21,083 nucleotides of DNA from Candidatus Dormiibacterota bacterium (GTDB taxonomy: Bacteria; Chloroflexota; Dormibacteria; Aeolococcales; Aeolococcaceae). The notes under the pieces are model-generated. The model did not search any database, was not told the DNA's origin, and worked only from the letters and a program-made list of their open reading frames with translations. This document shows, one piece after another, positions 1 to 7,206 of the stretch. The DNA is taken from assembly GCA_019236085.1 (NCBI GenBank), contig JAFAJR010000038.1:1-21083 (forward strand). The letters are read 5' to 3'. Positions within the stretch are counted from its first letter, which is position 1; each line of letters starts with the position of its first letter. The position numbers were made by a program, and so were the translations under genes.

Positions 1-494
1 GGGTCCATCGCGGAGCCCTTCTCGACGTACCCCATGCCGACCGAGGCGTAGGCTGGTGTCAGCCCCACTGTTGCCAGGCTGCCGGCGGCAAGCGCCCAGC
101 CCGCCGAGGCAACCACCGCCTGCCGGTAGGCATCCGCATCCCCCACACGGTGGTCGGCATGGACCGAGAGGATCAGCGCCTCGGGGTCGCGCCGGGCGAG
201 CAGTGCTGTGGCCAGGCCCAGCGCCGGACCCGTTCCCCGAGCCTCAGGCTCGGCGATGACTGCAGAAGGATCGAGGCCGGCAGTGGCGAGTTCCTCGCCA
301 CACTGGCTCGCCTGGGAAGCCGCTGTCACCACGTGCACCGTGTCGCCGACACTTCCCACGCGGTCCAGGGTCGCGCGCAGCAGGGACACGCCGCCAGGAC
401 CCAGCGGCAGCAGGTGCTTTGGGGTGCCGGCCGAGCTCAGCGGCCAGAGCCGGGTGCCGCTGCCCCCTGCCAGCACCAGGACGTGCAGCGGCAC
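1..494 (-). CDS. manC: Mannose-1-phosphate guanylyltransferase (GDP-mannose pyrophosphorylase), 3'-truncated
   Basis: This gene runs off the left edge of the window; about 164 N-terminal residues are visible. The product should make GDP-mannose from mannose-1-phosphate and GTP for cell-surface glycans and glycolipids. The N-terminus carries the nucleotidyltransferase signature LVLAGGSGTRLWPLS (residues 6-20) followed by TPKHLLPL. Further in are IAEPEARGTGPALGLA (the family EPxxRxTAPA motif), SVHADHRV (family PADH) and a GYVEKG motif. I chose GTG at 494 because a GAGG sits 5 nt upstream and it leaves only 7 nt after the metK stop codon, so the two genes are probably co-transcribed. Pairing with metK is not a functional link that I recognise. 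The family is secure. The exact sugar (mannose rather than another hexose) is inferred from the motif set. Confidence 0.9.
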   Translation of the reverse strand, partial: MPLHVLVLAGGSGTRLWPLSSAGTPKHLLPLGPGGVSLLRATLDRVGSVGDTVHVVTAASQASQCGEELATAGLDPSAVIAEPEARGTGPALGLATALLARRDPEALILSVHADHRVGDADAYRQAVVASAGWALAAGSLATVGLTPAYASVGMGYVEKGSAMD

Positions 495-501
495 CGAAGC
501 C

Positions 502-1686
502 TCAGCTCGCGACGACCGAGCCGGCCAGGGGTTGGGTCTCGGCCTCTCGGGCGAACTCCTCGGCGAGCGAGGTCCGCTCCCAGGGGAGGTCGAGATCGTG
601 GCGCCCGAAGTGTCCGAAGGCCGCCACCTGGCGGTAGAGGGGACGGCGCAGCTCGAGGGTGCTGATGATGCCGAAGGGCGAGAGGTCGACGTACTCATCG
701 ATCAGCGCCTCGATGCGCTCGGCGGGGACCCGCTCGGTGCCGAAGGTGTCGACGTTCACCGAGACGGGCTTCGCCACGCCGATGGCGTAGGCGACCTGGA
801 TCTCGCAACGCGCCGCCAGCCCGGCGGCCACCACGTTCTTGGCCACCCAGCGGGCGCCGTACGCGGCGCTGCGGTCCACCTTTGTCGGGTCCTTGCCGCT
901 GAAGGCTCCGCCGCCGTGGCGAGCGTAGCCACCGTAGGTGTCCACGATGATCTTGCGACCGGTCAGGCCGGCGTCAGCGATGGGGCCTCCCCGGACGAAG
1001 CGGCCGGTGGGGTTCACGAAGCGCTTGGTGCGCTGGTCGAGCAATTCTGCCGGCACCACCGCGTCGACGACATGCCGCTGCACATCGTCGAACACCTGCT
1101 CCTGCGACACGTCCTCGCTGTGCTGCACGCTCACCAGCACGGTGTCGACCCGGCGCGGCATGCCGGTCTCGTCGTATTCGACAGTCACCTGGGTCTTGCC
1201 GTCCGGCCGCGCCCAGCGCAGCGTGCCGTCCCGGCGCGCCTCGGAGAGCCTGCGGGCAAGGCTGTGGGCTAGCTGGATCGGGGCCGGCATCAGCTCGGGG
1301 GTCTCCTCGCAGGCGTAGCCGAACATCATTCCCTGGTCGCCGGCGCCACCGGTCTGCACTCCCTGGGCGATGTCCGGTGACTGCTCGTTGATGCCGACGA
1401 GCACGCCGCAGGTCTCGTGGTCGAACCCGTACTTGGCCCGCACGTAGCCGATCTCGCGGATTGTGTTGCGGACAATGCCGGGGATGTCGACATAGGCGTC
1501 TGTTGTGATCTCGCCGAAGACAACCACCGTGCCGGTTGTCAGCGCCGTCTCGCACGCCACGCGCCCCAGCGGGTCCTTGGCCATGACGGCGTCGAGGACC
1601 GCATCGCTGATCTGGTCGGCGACCTTGTCGGGGTGCCCCTCGGTGACCGATTCCGACGTGAAGAGACGGTGATGAGGGCGCGGCAT
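502..1686 (-). CDS. metK: S-adenosylmethionine synthetase
   Basis: Cytosolic methionine adenosyltransferase; it makes SAM from methionine and ATP. The length (394 aa from ATG 1686) is close to the family norm of about 380-400. Visible motifs are GHPDKVADQISDAVLDA (starting near residue 17), the GAGDQGMMFGYA methionine/ATP-binding signature and the GGGAFSGKDPTKVDRSAAY phosphate-binding signature. A GTG at 1692 is also in frame, but the ribosome binding site GGAGGA lies only 2 nt before it and 8 nt before ATG 1686, so I prefer ATG. The gene is transcribed away from the zinc-ribbon gene at 1907, across a 214-nt shared intergenic region. It is followed at 7 nt by the guanylyltransferase gene. Confidence 0.97.
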   Translation of the reverse strand: MPRPHHRLFTSESVTEGHPDKVADQISDAVLDAVMAKDPLGRVACETALTTGTVVVFGEITTDAYVDIPGIVRNTIREIGYVRAKYGFDHETCGVLVGINEQSPDIAQGVQTGGAGDQGMMFGYACEETPELMPAPIQLAHSLARRLSEARRDGTLRWARPDGKTQVTVEYDETGMPRRVDTVLVSVQHSEDVSQEQVFDDVQRHVVDAVVPAELLDQRTKRFVNPTGRFVRGGPIADAGLTGRKIIVDTYGGYARHGGGAFSGKDPTKVDRSAAYGARWVAKNVVAAGLAARCEIQVAYAIGVAKPVSVNVDTFGTERVPAERIEALIDEYVDLSPFGIISTLELRRPLYRQVAAFGHFGRHDLDLPWERTSLAEEFAREAETQPLAGSVVAS

Positions 1687-1692
1687 GGGCAC

Positions 1693-1906
1693 AATCCTCC
1701 GATCCCACCGGCGGCCATCGCCCCGCCCTGTTGCGGCAGCGACCCGCTCCTGTCCGGGATTCCGCAGATCCTATCCCGTCACGCCTGTCCGGCGTCCCGG
1801 TCCGTGACGTGCTTGTCCCTTTCGCGGCCGCCCATGACCGTGTATTGTTTGAGCACGTATTTTTTTTCCAGGCGCCGATCAACGCGCCGGTAGGAGGACT
1901 TGGCGC
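1693..1906. promoter_or_regulatory. Divergent intergenic region between metK and the zinc-ribbon gene, with paired repeats
   Basis: No gene is seen here. On the metK side, CGTCACG (1777-1783) is the inverted complement of CGTGACG (1803-1809). Nested inside is a small hairpin, ACGCC (1781-1785) with GGCGT (1791-1795). GGGAT (1756-1760) pairs with ATCCC (1772-1776). The 9-mer CCTGTCCGG occurs directly at 1749 and 1784. I do not recognise a known SAM riboswitch class. On the plus side there is a run of eight T (1860-1867), then the hairpin GGCGC/GCGCC (1871-1888), then the ribosome binding site AGGAGG (1892-1897). No confident -35/-10 pair is visible for either gene. A regulatory role is inference. 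Confidence 0.4.
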
Positions 1907-2233
1907 GTGTCGGTAGACCAGACCCTGCGCTGCCGCGATTGCGGCGTTGACTTCATTTGGACCGAGGGTGAGCAGGAGTTCTACGCCTCCCGCGGTCTGA
2001 CCAATCCCCCGTCGCGGTGCCCCAGCTGCCGCGCCGCCCGGCGTGCCGCCGGCGGTGGTGGTGGCGGCGGCTACGGCGGCGGCGGTGGCGGCGGCTACAG
2101 CCGCAACGGTGGGCAGCGGCAGATGTACGAGGTGACCTGCGCCAATTGCGGCGGCATTGCCCGGGTGCCCTTCCAGCCGCGGGGTGACAAGCCCGTCTAC
2201 TGCAGCGACTGCTTCCGCACCGCTCCTCGATGA
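1907..2233 (+). CDS. Double zinc-ribbon protein with glycine-rich linker (CxxC-x17-CxxC family)
   Basis: A 108-residue protein with two four-cysteine zinc ribbons. The N-terminal one has C9, C12, C38 and C41, with the F-x-W-T-x-GEQEFY spacing typical of the 'probable zinc-ribbon' (zf-trcl) family. The C-terminal one has C78, C81, C99 and C102, with exactly 17 residues between the CxxC pairs, matching the CxxC-x17-CxxC domain type. They are joined by a low-complexity linker (residues 49-64) of two seven-glycine runs, each ending in tyrosine. No function is established for the family that I can state; binding of nucleic acid is a guess from the Zn ribbons and Gly/Tyr/Arg linker. Start GTG 1907 is supported by AGGAGG 9 nt upstream. 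Its stop overlaps the next start (ATGA at 2230-2233), implying translational coupling. Confidence 0.85.
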   Translation: MSVDQTLRCRDCGVDFIWTEGEQEFYASRGLTNPPSRCPSCRAARRAAGGGGGGGYGGGGGGGYSRNGGQRQMYEVTCANCGGIARVPFQPRGDKPVYCSDCFRTAPR

Positions 2234-2505
2234 GCCCTGAGGCCCGGCAGGACATCACGATCGGCACCCGGGTGAGCTTCCCCTACGGGGGGAGCCGGCG
2301 CACCGGCACTGTCACCGACATCTCGGTCCTGCCGGACGGCAGCGGCGGCACGGCGACCGCGTACCTCATCGACGTCGGCCCCCGCAAGGTCTTCGTCCAA
2401 GGGGATGGCATCACTCCGGCGTCCGCCCCGGCCCAGCCCTTCGACCCCGTCGCCGAGGGCGTGGCCTACGGCCGCAAGCGACCCAGGGCGCCCCGCCGCC
2501 ACTGA
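2230..2505 (+). CDS. Small hypothetical protein coupled to the zinc-ribbon gene
   Basis: A 91-residue protein that I do not recognise. The core (residues 9-62) alternates short beta-strand-like stretches rich in V, I and T (ITIGTRVSFPYG, GTVTDISVLPDG, ATAYLIDVGPRKVFV), which would suit a small beta-barrel of SH3-like type. The C-terminus is basic and proline-rich (GRKRPRAPRRH). There is no signal peptide or membrane segment. The ATG start overlaps the preceding stop codon by the ATGA arrangement, so it is probably translated together with the zinc-ribbon protein, and a shared function is plausible. Function unknown. Confidence 0.72.
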   Translation: MSPEARQDITIGTRVSFPYGGSRRTGTVTDISVLPDGSGGTATAYLIDVGPRKVFVQGDGITPASAPAQPFDPVAEGVAYGRKRPRAPRRH

Positions 2506-2579
2506 TCGTCGCCGGATCGCTGCACGGAGTCGCTCGGCGGCGACTGCTCCGCTGAGCGGCGCGCGGTATCGTGGTGCCG

Positions 2580-3335
2580 ATGGCTCACGACATGGCTGCC
2601 GGCGGCGCCGGACAGCAGCGCCGGCGACTGCTCGCCCGTCCGCTGGGCAAGCTCTGGATCGCCATGCTGGTGGTCGGTGTCGCCGCGGTGGTGGCCGGGG
2701 TGGCGCTCATCGTGGGGCCGCTGCTCGGCGTGTTCTCGCGGGGCAGCGCCGACCAGAGCGCGCTCCAGGCCTGGAAGAACGGCGGGTCGGCGGCATTGGT
2801 CGGACCGGCTCACGGTGGCAGCAGCGACGTGGGCAAGACCACCTGCGGGTCGAGCTCGCCGAGCGACTACGCGGTCGTCACCTTCACCGGGCTGCCCCAG
2901 TACGGCTATGCGGGAGTCGCCGGCGACGGCACCTGGGACCTGCTCAACCAGCGGTCAATGGTCCACTACCACGGCACGCCCAACCCCGGCCAGCAGGGCA
3001 ACGTCATCATCGCCTTCCACCGCGAGCCGGACTACGAGCACATCGACCAGCTGGGTGTGGGCGAGACCATCACCATCGAGGACAAGGCCTGCCACACCTT
3101 CGTGTACCGGATCACGAACGTGTGGGACCTGCCGCCCTCGCAGGTGTCCCAGCTCGTGCCAACCAGCGGGTACGACCTGACCATGATCACCTGCAACCCC
3201 TGGTGGCAGGACTACGACCGGCTGGTGTGGCGGGCGTCGCTCATCGCGCCGGCTCCGGGGAGCGGCGGCGCGGGGCAGTTCACCACCGGCGGCGCTTCGA
3301 GCCAGGCGGCAAACCCGGGACAGCCCAGCTTCTAA
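2580..3335 (+). CDS. Class E-like sortase
   Basis: A membrane-anchored cysteine transpeptidase that would attach surface proteins to the wall or join them to each other. From ATG 2580 it is 251 residues: a basic N-terminus (RRRLLARPLGK), one transmembrane segment (about residues 26-53), then the extracellular sortase domain. The catalytic triad is visible: His147 in AFHREPDYEHIDQL, Cys205 in LTMITCNPWW and Arg214 in DYDRLVW. The residue before the catalytic His is Phe where sortases of this type more often have Gly (AGH). In-frame GTG codons at 2571 and 2574 are alternative starts. I prefer 2580 because TATCGT (2567-2572) lies 7 nt upstream, as expected for a leaderless -10, and no Shine-Dalgarno is seen. 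No LPxTG-like substrate is visible in the window. Confidence 0.88.
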   Translation: MAHDMAAGGAGQQRRRLLARPLGKLWIAMLVVGVAAVVAGVALIVGPLLGVFSRGSADQSALQAWKNGGSAALVGPAHGGSSDVGKTTCGSSSPSDYAVVTFTGLPQYGYAGVAGDGTWDLLNQRSMVHYHGTPNPGQQGNVIIAFHREPDYEHIDQLGVGETITIEDKACHTFVYRITNVWDLPPSQVSQLVPTSGYDLTMITCNPWWQDYDRLVWRASLIAPAPGSGGAGQFTTGGASSQAANPGQPSF

Positions 3336-3372
3336 CAGCCCGGCTCGTGCCGCTGCCGCACCATGTCGCGGC

Positions 3373-4011
3373 GTGACCCAGCTGCTCGCGACCTACGGCT
3401 ACCTCGCCGTGTTCTTCCTCGTATGCGTCGAGAGCATCGGCATCCCTCTGCCCGGGGAGACGGCGCTGATCGCTGCCGCGGTGTACGCCGGGACGACACA
3501 CCGGCTGGCCATCGGCGGGATCATCCCGGCGGCCATCGGCGCCGCCGTGGTGGGCAGTGCCGTGGGCTTCGCCATCGGCTGGTTCGGCGGCTACCCGCTG
3601 CTGCTGCGCTATGGCCGGTACATCCGGCTGGATGAGCGGCGTCTCAAGGTGGGGCGCTACGTCTTCCTTCGCCGCGGTGGTGCTGTTGTGTTCTTCGGAC
3701 GCTTCATCGTCATCCTGCGCACCTACGCGGCGTTCCTGGCGGGCACCAACCGGATGCACCCGCTGCGCTTCATGCTCTTCACCGCCGCAGGCGCTGTGGT
3801 GTGGGCGACGTTCTGGGGTGTGCTCGCGTATTTGCTGGGCGATGCCATCAACCGCTTCAGCACGCCCGTCGACATAGGACTCGGCGTGCTCGGCGTTGCG
3901 GTGCTGGCTGCGAGCGTGCTGTTCGTGCGGCACCACGCACGGCGACTGGAGGCCGCTGCTGAGCGGGCCTTTCCCGGACCGCTGGAGCACCACGTCCGGG
4001 GCAGCAGCTGA
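3373..4011 (+). CDS. DedA-family membrane protein
   Basis: A 212-residue integral membrane protein of the DedA/VTT (SNARE-associated Golgi) family, known for roles in phospholipid (undecaprenyl phosphate or PE) flipping and envelope homeostasis. Hallmarks are ESIGIPLPGETAL (residues 20-32), a Gly-rich stretch leading to IGWFGGYPLL, and the arginine motif FFGRFIVILRTYAAFLAG (R110, R116) followed by NRM. Hydrophobic segments lie near residues 8-40, 45-75, 104-124, 133-158 and 166-188. GTG 3373 is used because the conserved N-terminal helix begins immediately; no strong ribosome binding site is visible. It lies 37 nt after the sortase gene and ends 6 nt from the convergent FkbM gene. The precise substrate cannot be told. 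Confidence 0.92.
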   Translation: MTQLLATYGYLAVFFLVCVESIGIPLPGETALIAAAVYAGTTHRLAIGGIIPAAIGAAVVGSAVGFAIGWFGGYPLLLRYGRYIRLDERRLKVGRYVFLRRGGAVVFFGRFIVILRTYAAFLAGTNRMHPLRFMLFTAAGAVVWATFWGVLAYLLGDAINRFSTPVDIGLGVLGVAVLAASVLFVRHHARRLEAAAERAFPGPLEHHVRGSS

Positions 4012-4017
4012 TCACGC

Positions 4018-4731
4018 TCATTCGTGCGCCACGAAGTTCCAATGCCGCCCTGAAGCATATTCGTCCTCGAATGCCTGCACCGAAAACGGGCCGCCTCCAT
4101 CCAGGTCGAAGATCCTGAGACCGACGTTTCGTACCAACAGGTCATGGATGTCCCGTGGCTTTGTGTCGTAGCGGTCGGCACCGCCAATGCCGTGCTCGAA
4201 GACAATGGTTGGGCGGCTCCGCCGAAGAGTCCCGATTGCGCCCTCAAACACAAGGCGCTCCGCGCCCTCAACGTCCACGATCATGACGGCGAGACGCCGG
4301 CGGCGGGGCCAGGCGTCGTCGAGCCGTTCTGTGAGAACTCGGATTCTTTGCTTGGTCACGACTCCCGGATAGTGGCGCTCGCGGAGACCGCTGTATCCCG
4401 GCATCTCCGGAACGAACACGAAGTCGCTCTCACCTGGAGAGTTGGACAAGGCCTTTTGGCGCACGGCAATGCTCGGAAAGCGCTGCCGCAATTGTCCTGC
4501 GAGATGCGGCAGCGGTTCGTATGCCATGTGCTTGCCCCTCGGGGCAAGGCGTACGAACTCAGAAAGCCACAGCCCCTCGTGGGCGCCAACGTCGAGGCAA
4601 TTGGAATCCGGGCGCAGAACGAACCCAAGCAGCAGTCGGAGGTGGTCGTTGTCCAAGCGGTCCCGTCGCGCCGCAAATTCCAACGTCCCGGGACCTTGCT
4701 CCTCCGCACCGGGGCTCCGCCCCGTACTCAT
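4018..4731 (-). CDS. FkbM-family SAM-dependent methyltransferase
   Basis: A 237-residue Rossmann-fold methyltransferase. Motif I is NCLDVGAHEGLW (residues 44-55), the acidic SAM-ribose motif is YEPLP (71-75) and the FkbM hallmark IVDVEGAERLVFEGA lies at 151-165, followed by RPTIVFEHG. FkbM enzymes typically O-methylate sugars or polyketides, so surface glycan or glycolipid methylation is plausible; the substrate is not deducible. Its ATG overlaps the carboxyltransferase stop in an ATGA arrangement (4728-4731), so it is the last gene of the HMG-CoA lyase/carboxylase operon. That placement is functionally odd. By eye the sequence is also less GC-rich than its neighbours, which could mean recent acquisition. 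Confidence 0.9.
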   Translation of the reverse strand: MSTGRSPGAEEQGPGTLEFAARRDRLDNDHLRLLLGFVLRPDSNCLDVGAHEGLWLSEFVRLAPRGKHMAYEPLPHLAGQLRQRFPSIAVRQKALSNSPGESDFVFVPEMPGYSGLRERHYPGVVTKQRIRVLTERLDDAWPRRRRLAVMIVDVEGAERLVFEGAIGTLRRSRPTIVFEHGIGGADRYDTKPRDIHDLLVRNVGLRIFDLDGGGPFSVQAFEDEYASGRHWNFVAHE

Positions 4732-6284
4732 ACGGGCGTGACCGGCCTGTGGCGCGACGGGTTGTCGCGCTGCCGCGTCGCATACACAGCGAAGCGGCGG
4801 ATCAGCTCAGCGCGCAGCTCATCAGCAGGCACCACCGCGTCGACGATGAGCTCCGAGGCGAGGCGGAAGATGTCGATGTCCTCGCGATATTCGTCCTGCA
4901 GCTGCCGCACGTAGGCGTCGCGTTCGCTCTCATCGAGCTCCTGAATCTTGTTGTAGTACACCGCGTTGATCGCTGCCTCGGGACCCATGACGGCGATCTG
5001 CGCCGAGGGCAGCGCGATGGTGCAGTCCGGTTCGAACGCCGGCCCGTTCATCGCGTACAGGCCTGCGCCGTATGCCTTGCGCATGATCACCAAGACCTTG
5101 GGGACAGTTGCCTGCGACAGGGACGCGATCATCTTCGCTCCATGTCGGATGATCCCCTGGCGCTCAACAGCGGTGCCGATCATGAACCCCGGCACGTCGG
5201 CGAGGAACAGCAGCGGAATGTTGAATGCGTCGCAGCACGACACGAACCGCGACGCCTTGTCGGCGGAGTCGACGAACAGCACACCGCCTTTGAAGCGAGG
5301 CTGTGAGGCCACCACGCCGATCACTCTGCCGTCGAGACGCGCGAAACCACACACCACCTCGCGTGCGAAGAGCCGTTTGATCTCATAGAACGACGCGGCG
5401 TCAACCAGCGCGCGGATGACATCCATGACGTCGTAACCGCGCGACGGCTGCTCGGGAATGACGCTGGATATGGACGCTGCGCTCTCCGGCTCCTGCAGCG
5501 CGGCGGCCACAGGCTGGTCTCGCCAACTCTGTGGCATGTAGCTGAGATAGCGACGGGCGGAGTCGATCGCCTCGTGCTCGTTCTTCACCAGCACGTCGCC
5601 GCAGCCGCTCACCGTGCAGTGCATGCGAGCACCACCCATCTCCTCGAGGCTCACACGCTCGCCGACGACGACCTCTGCCATGCGGGGCGAGCCGAGGTAC
5701 ATGGAGGCGTGGCCCTCGACCATGATGACCACGTCGCAGAACGCTGGAATGTAGGCGCCGCCGGCTGCGCTGGGACCGAACAGCACGCACACCTGCGGCA
5801 CCTGGCCCGAGAGCCGCACCTGGTTATGAAAGATCCGCCCGGCATGACGTCTGCCGGGGAACATCACCACCTGGTCGGTGATTCGCGCACCTGCGGAATC
5901 CACGAGGTACACCAAGGGAATCTGCAAGCGTTCAGCGGTCTCCTGGATGCGGACGATCTTCTCCACCGTGTGCTCGCCCCACGATCCCGCTTTCACTGTG
6001 GGGTCGTTGGCCATCACCGCACAAGTCCGGCCGTGCAATGTGCCGATGCCAGTGATCACACCGTCGGCGGGCAGCTCCGGATCCTGGTTGCCGGCGAGCA
6101 GGCCGTCCTCCACGAAGACAGAATCTGGATCGAAGAGCAGGCGCAAACGCTCGCGTGGCATGAGCTTTTCCTGTTCTGCGAGCTTGCGGCGGTGACGCTC
6201 AGGCCCGCCGGCGCGAGCCTGCTCCAGCCGCGTCAGCGTCTCGTCGTCGTGGTGCACGCCGCTCCGCGGCGCGGGTTCAGCCAC
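4728..6284 (-). CDS. Acyl-CoA carboxylase, carboxyltransferase (beta) subunit
   Basis: A 518-residue biotin-dependent carboxyltransferase of the propionyl/methylcrotonyl/geranyl-CoA carboxylase family, which moves the carboxyl group from carboxybiotin to an acyl-CoA. Both crotonase-fold halves are present. The N-terminal half carries the oxyanion-hole segment GPSAAGGAYIPA (residues 170-181), then MYLGSPRMAE and EEMGGARMHCTVSG. The C-terminal half carries DVPGFMIGTAVERQGIIRHG and a second oxyanion segment, RKAYGAGLYAM. The start overlaps the HMG-CoA lyase stop by 8 nt. This neighbour makes methylcrotonyl-CoA carboxylase (leucine catabolism) the most likely role, since the two enzymes are two steps apart in that pathway. 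The partner biotin carboxylase subunit is not in the window. Propionyl-CoA specificity cannot be excluded. Confidence 0.93.
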   Translation of the reverse strand: MAEPAPRSGVHHDDETLTRLEQARAGGPERHRRKLAEQEKLMPRERLRLLFDPDSVFVEDGLLAGNQDPELPADGVITGIGTLHGRTCAVMANDPTVKAGSWGEHTVEKIVRIQETAERLQIPLVYLVDSAGARITDQVVMFPGRRHAGRIFHNQVRLSGQVPQVCVLFGPSAAGGAYIPAFCDVVIMVEGHASMYLGSPRMAEVVVGERVSLEEMGGARMHCTVSGCGDVLVKNEHEAIDSARRYLSYMPQSWRDQPVAAALQEPESAASISSVIPEQPSRGYDVMDVIRALVDAASFYEIKRLFAREVVCGFARLDGRVIGVVASQPRFKGGVLFVDSADKASRFVSCCDAFNIPLLFLADVPGFMIGTAVERQGIIRHGAKMIASLSQATVPKVLVIMRKAYGAGLYAMNGPAFEPDCTIALPSAQIAVMGPEAAINAVYYNKIQELDESERDAYVRQLQDEYREDIDIFRLASELIVDAVVPADELRAELIRRFAVYATRQRDNPSRHRPVTPV

Positions 6285-7206
6285 CGCTCGTCACCGGCGC
6301 AACCAGTGGCTCGTCGCGCCACACGCCGGCCCGGTACAGCTTGCCCGGCAACGCGCGGCCAAGGTCGGCCTCCAGCTGCGACGAGACGTCGCAGAGCCGC
6401 GCAATATCGGCGTCGAAGCTGGCACCGGCTGCTTCGAGCGCTGTCAGCGCATCCTCGCTGCACACATTGCCTGTGGAGCGTGGGGCAAACGGGCAGCCGC
6501 CCACTCCCCCTGCGGATCCGTCGAAACGCCGCACACCGGCCTGGTATGCAGTGACAACGTTGACCACACCCAGCCCGCGCGTGTCGTGGAAGTGCATGCT
6601 GATCCGCTCCAGCGGCAATCGTTCCGCGACCAGCGCAAGCATCGCGCCCACCGTCTTGGGTGTGGCCACACCAATCGTGTCGGCGATGCCGATTTCGGCG
6701 GCGCCCAGGCCGGCGATACGCGTGCAGAGTTCGACCACCCGGTGAGGGTCGACCCTTCCCTCGAACGGGCATCCGAAGCTCACCGACAGCGCCACGTCAA
6801 CAGTGCATCCGGCATCGCGCGCAACCTGCGTGATGTCCGCAAGGTCGGCGAGCGACTGGTCGACGCCGCGGTTCACGTTGCGCCGGTTGAACGTCTCGGT
6901 GGCGCCGATCGTCAGCAGCACGTCGCGAACGCCGTGCTGCAGCGCGAGATCGAGGCCTTTGCGGTTGGGAATGAGCACGCGGACACGGTCCAGCGAATCG
7001 CGGAGACCGGCGATCACCTCAGCCGCGTCTGCAAGTTGTGGCACCCACCGCGGCGAGACGAACGCTGTCGCTTCCACACGTGGGACTCCCGCCGCCAGCA
7101 GTCCGCGCACCAGGCGCAGCTTGGCTTCGGTGGACACCGACTCGTCGATGTTCTGCAGGCCGTCGCGCGGCGCGACGTCGGTCCAGAGCACATGGGGCGA
7201 CGTCAT
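6277..7206 (-). CDS. Hydroxymethylglutaryl-CoA lyase
   Basis: A 309-residue DRE-TIM metallolyase that cleaves HMG-CoA to acetyl-CoA and acetoacetate, the last step of leucine degradation. Landmarks are VAPRDGLQN (residues 11-19), ATAFVSPRWVPQLADA (47-62), the metal ligands in MHFHDTRGLG (H205, H207) and the lyase signature GGVGGCPFAPRSTGNVCSED, with the catalytic loop Cys238. The family's DGL(Q/N) and GGCP motifs distinguish it from isopropylmalate and homocitrate synthases. ATG 7206 is chosen because the conserved start follows directly and it overlaps the preceding stop (ATGA at 7203-7206). The reading frame is open far upstream, but that extension looks like non-coding shadow. It lies between a small membrane protein and the carboxyltransferase in one overlapping operon. 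Confidence 0.94.
   Translation of the reverse strand: MTSPHVLWTDVAPRDGLQNIDESVSTEAKLRLVRGLLAAGVPRVEATAFVSPRWVPQLADAAEVIAGLRDSLDRVRVLIPNRKGLDLALQHGVRDVLLTIGATETFNRRNVNRGVDQSLADLADITQVARDAGCTVDVALSVSFGCPFEGRVDPHRVVELCTRIAGLGAAEIGIADTIGVATPKTVGAMLALVAERLPLERISMHFHDTRGLGVVNVVTAYQAGVRRFDGSAGGVGGCPFAPRSTGNVCSEDALTALEAAGASFDADIARLCDVSSQLEADLGRALPGKLYRAGVWRDEPLVAPVTSGG

Noticed and set aside
208..1272. Long plus-strand open frames opposite metK and the guanylyltransferase gene
   Set aside because: They lie antisense to well-conserved enzymes, show no family motifs and have the low-complexity composition typical of shadow frames in high-GC DNA.
1780..1833. 18-residue minus-strand micro-ORF in the metK leader (ATG at 1835)
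   Set aside because: It has no ribosome binding site and no methionine-rich or attenuator-like content.
1693..1906. Known SAM riboswitch upstream of metK
   Set aside because: I could not match the conserved cores of the SAM classes I know; only generic inverted repeats are visible.
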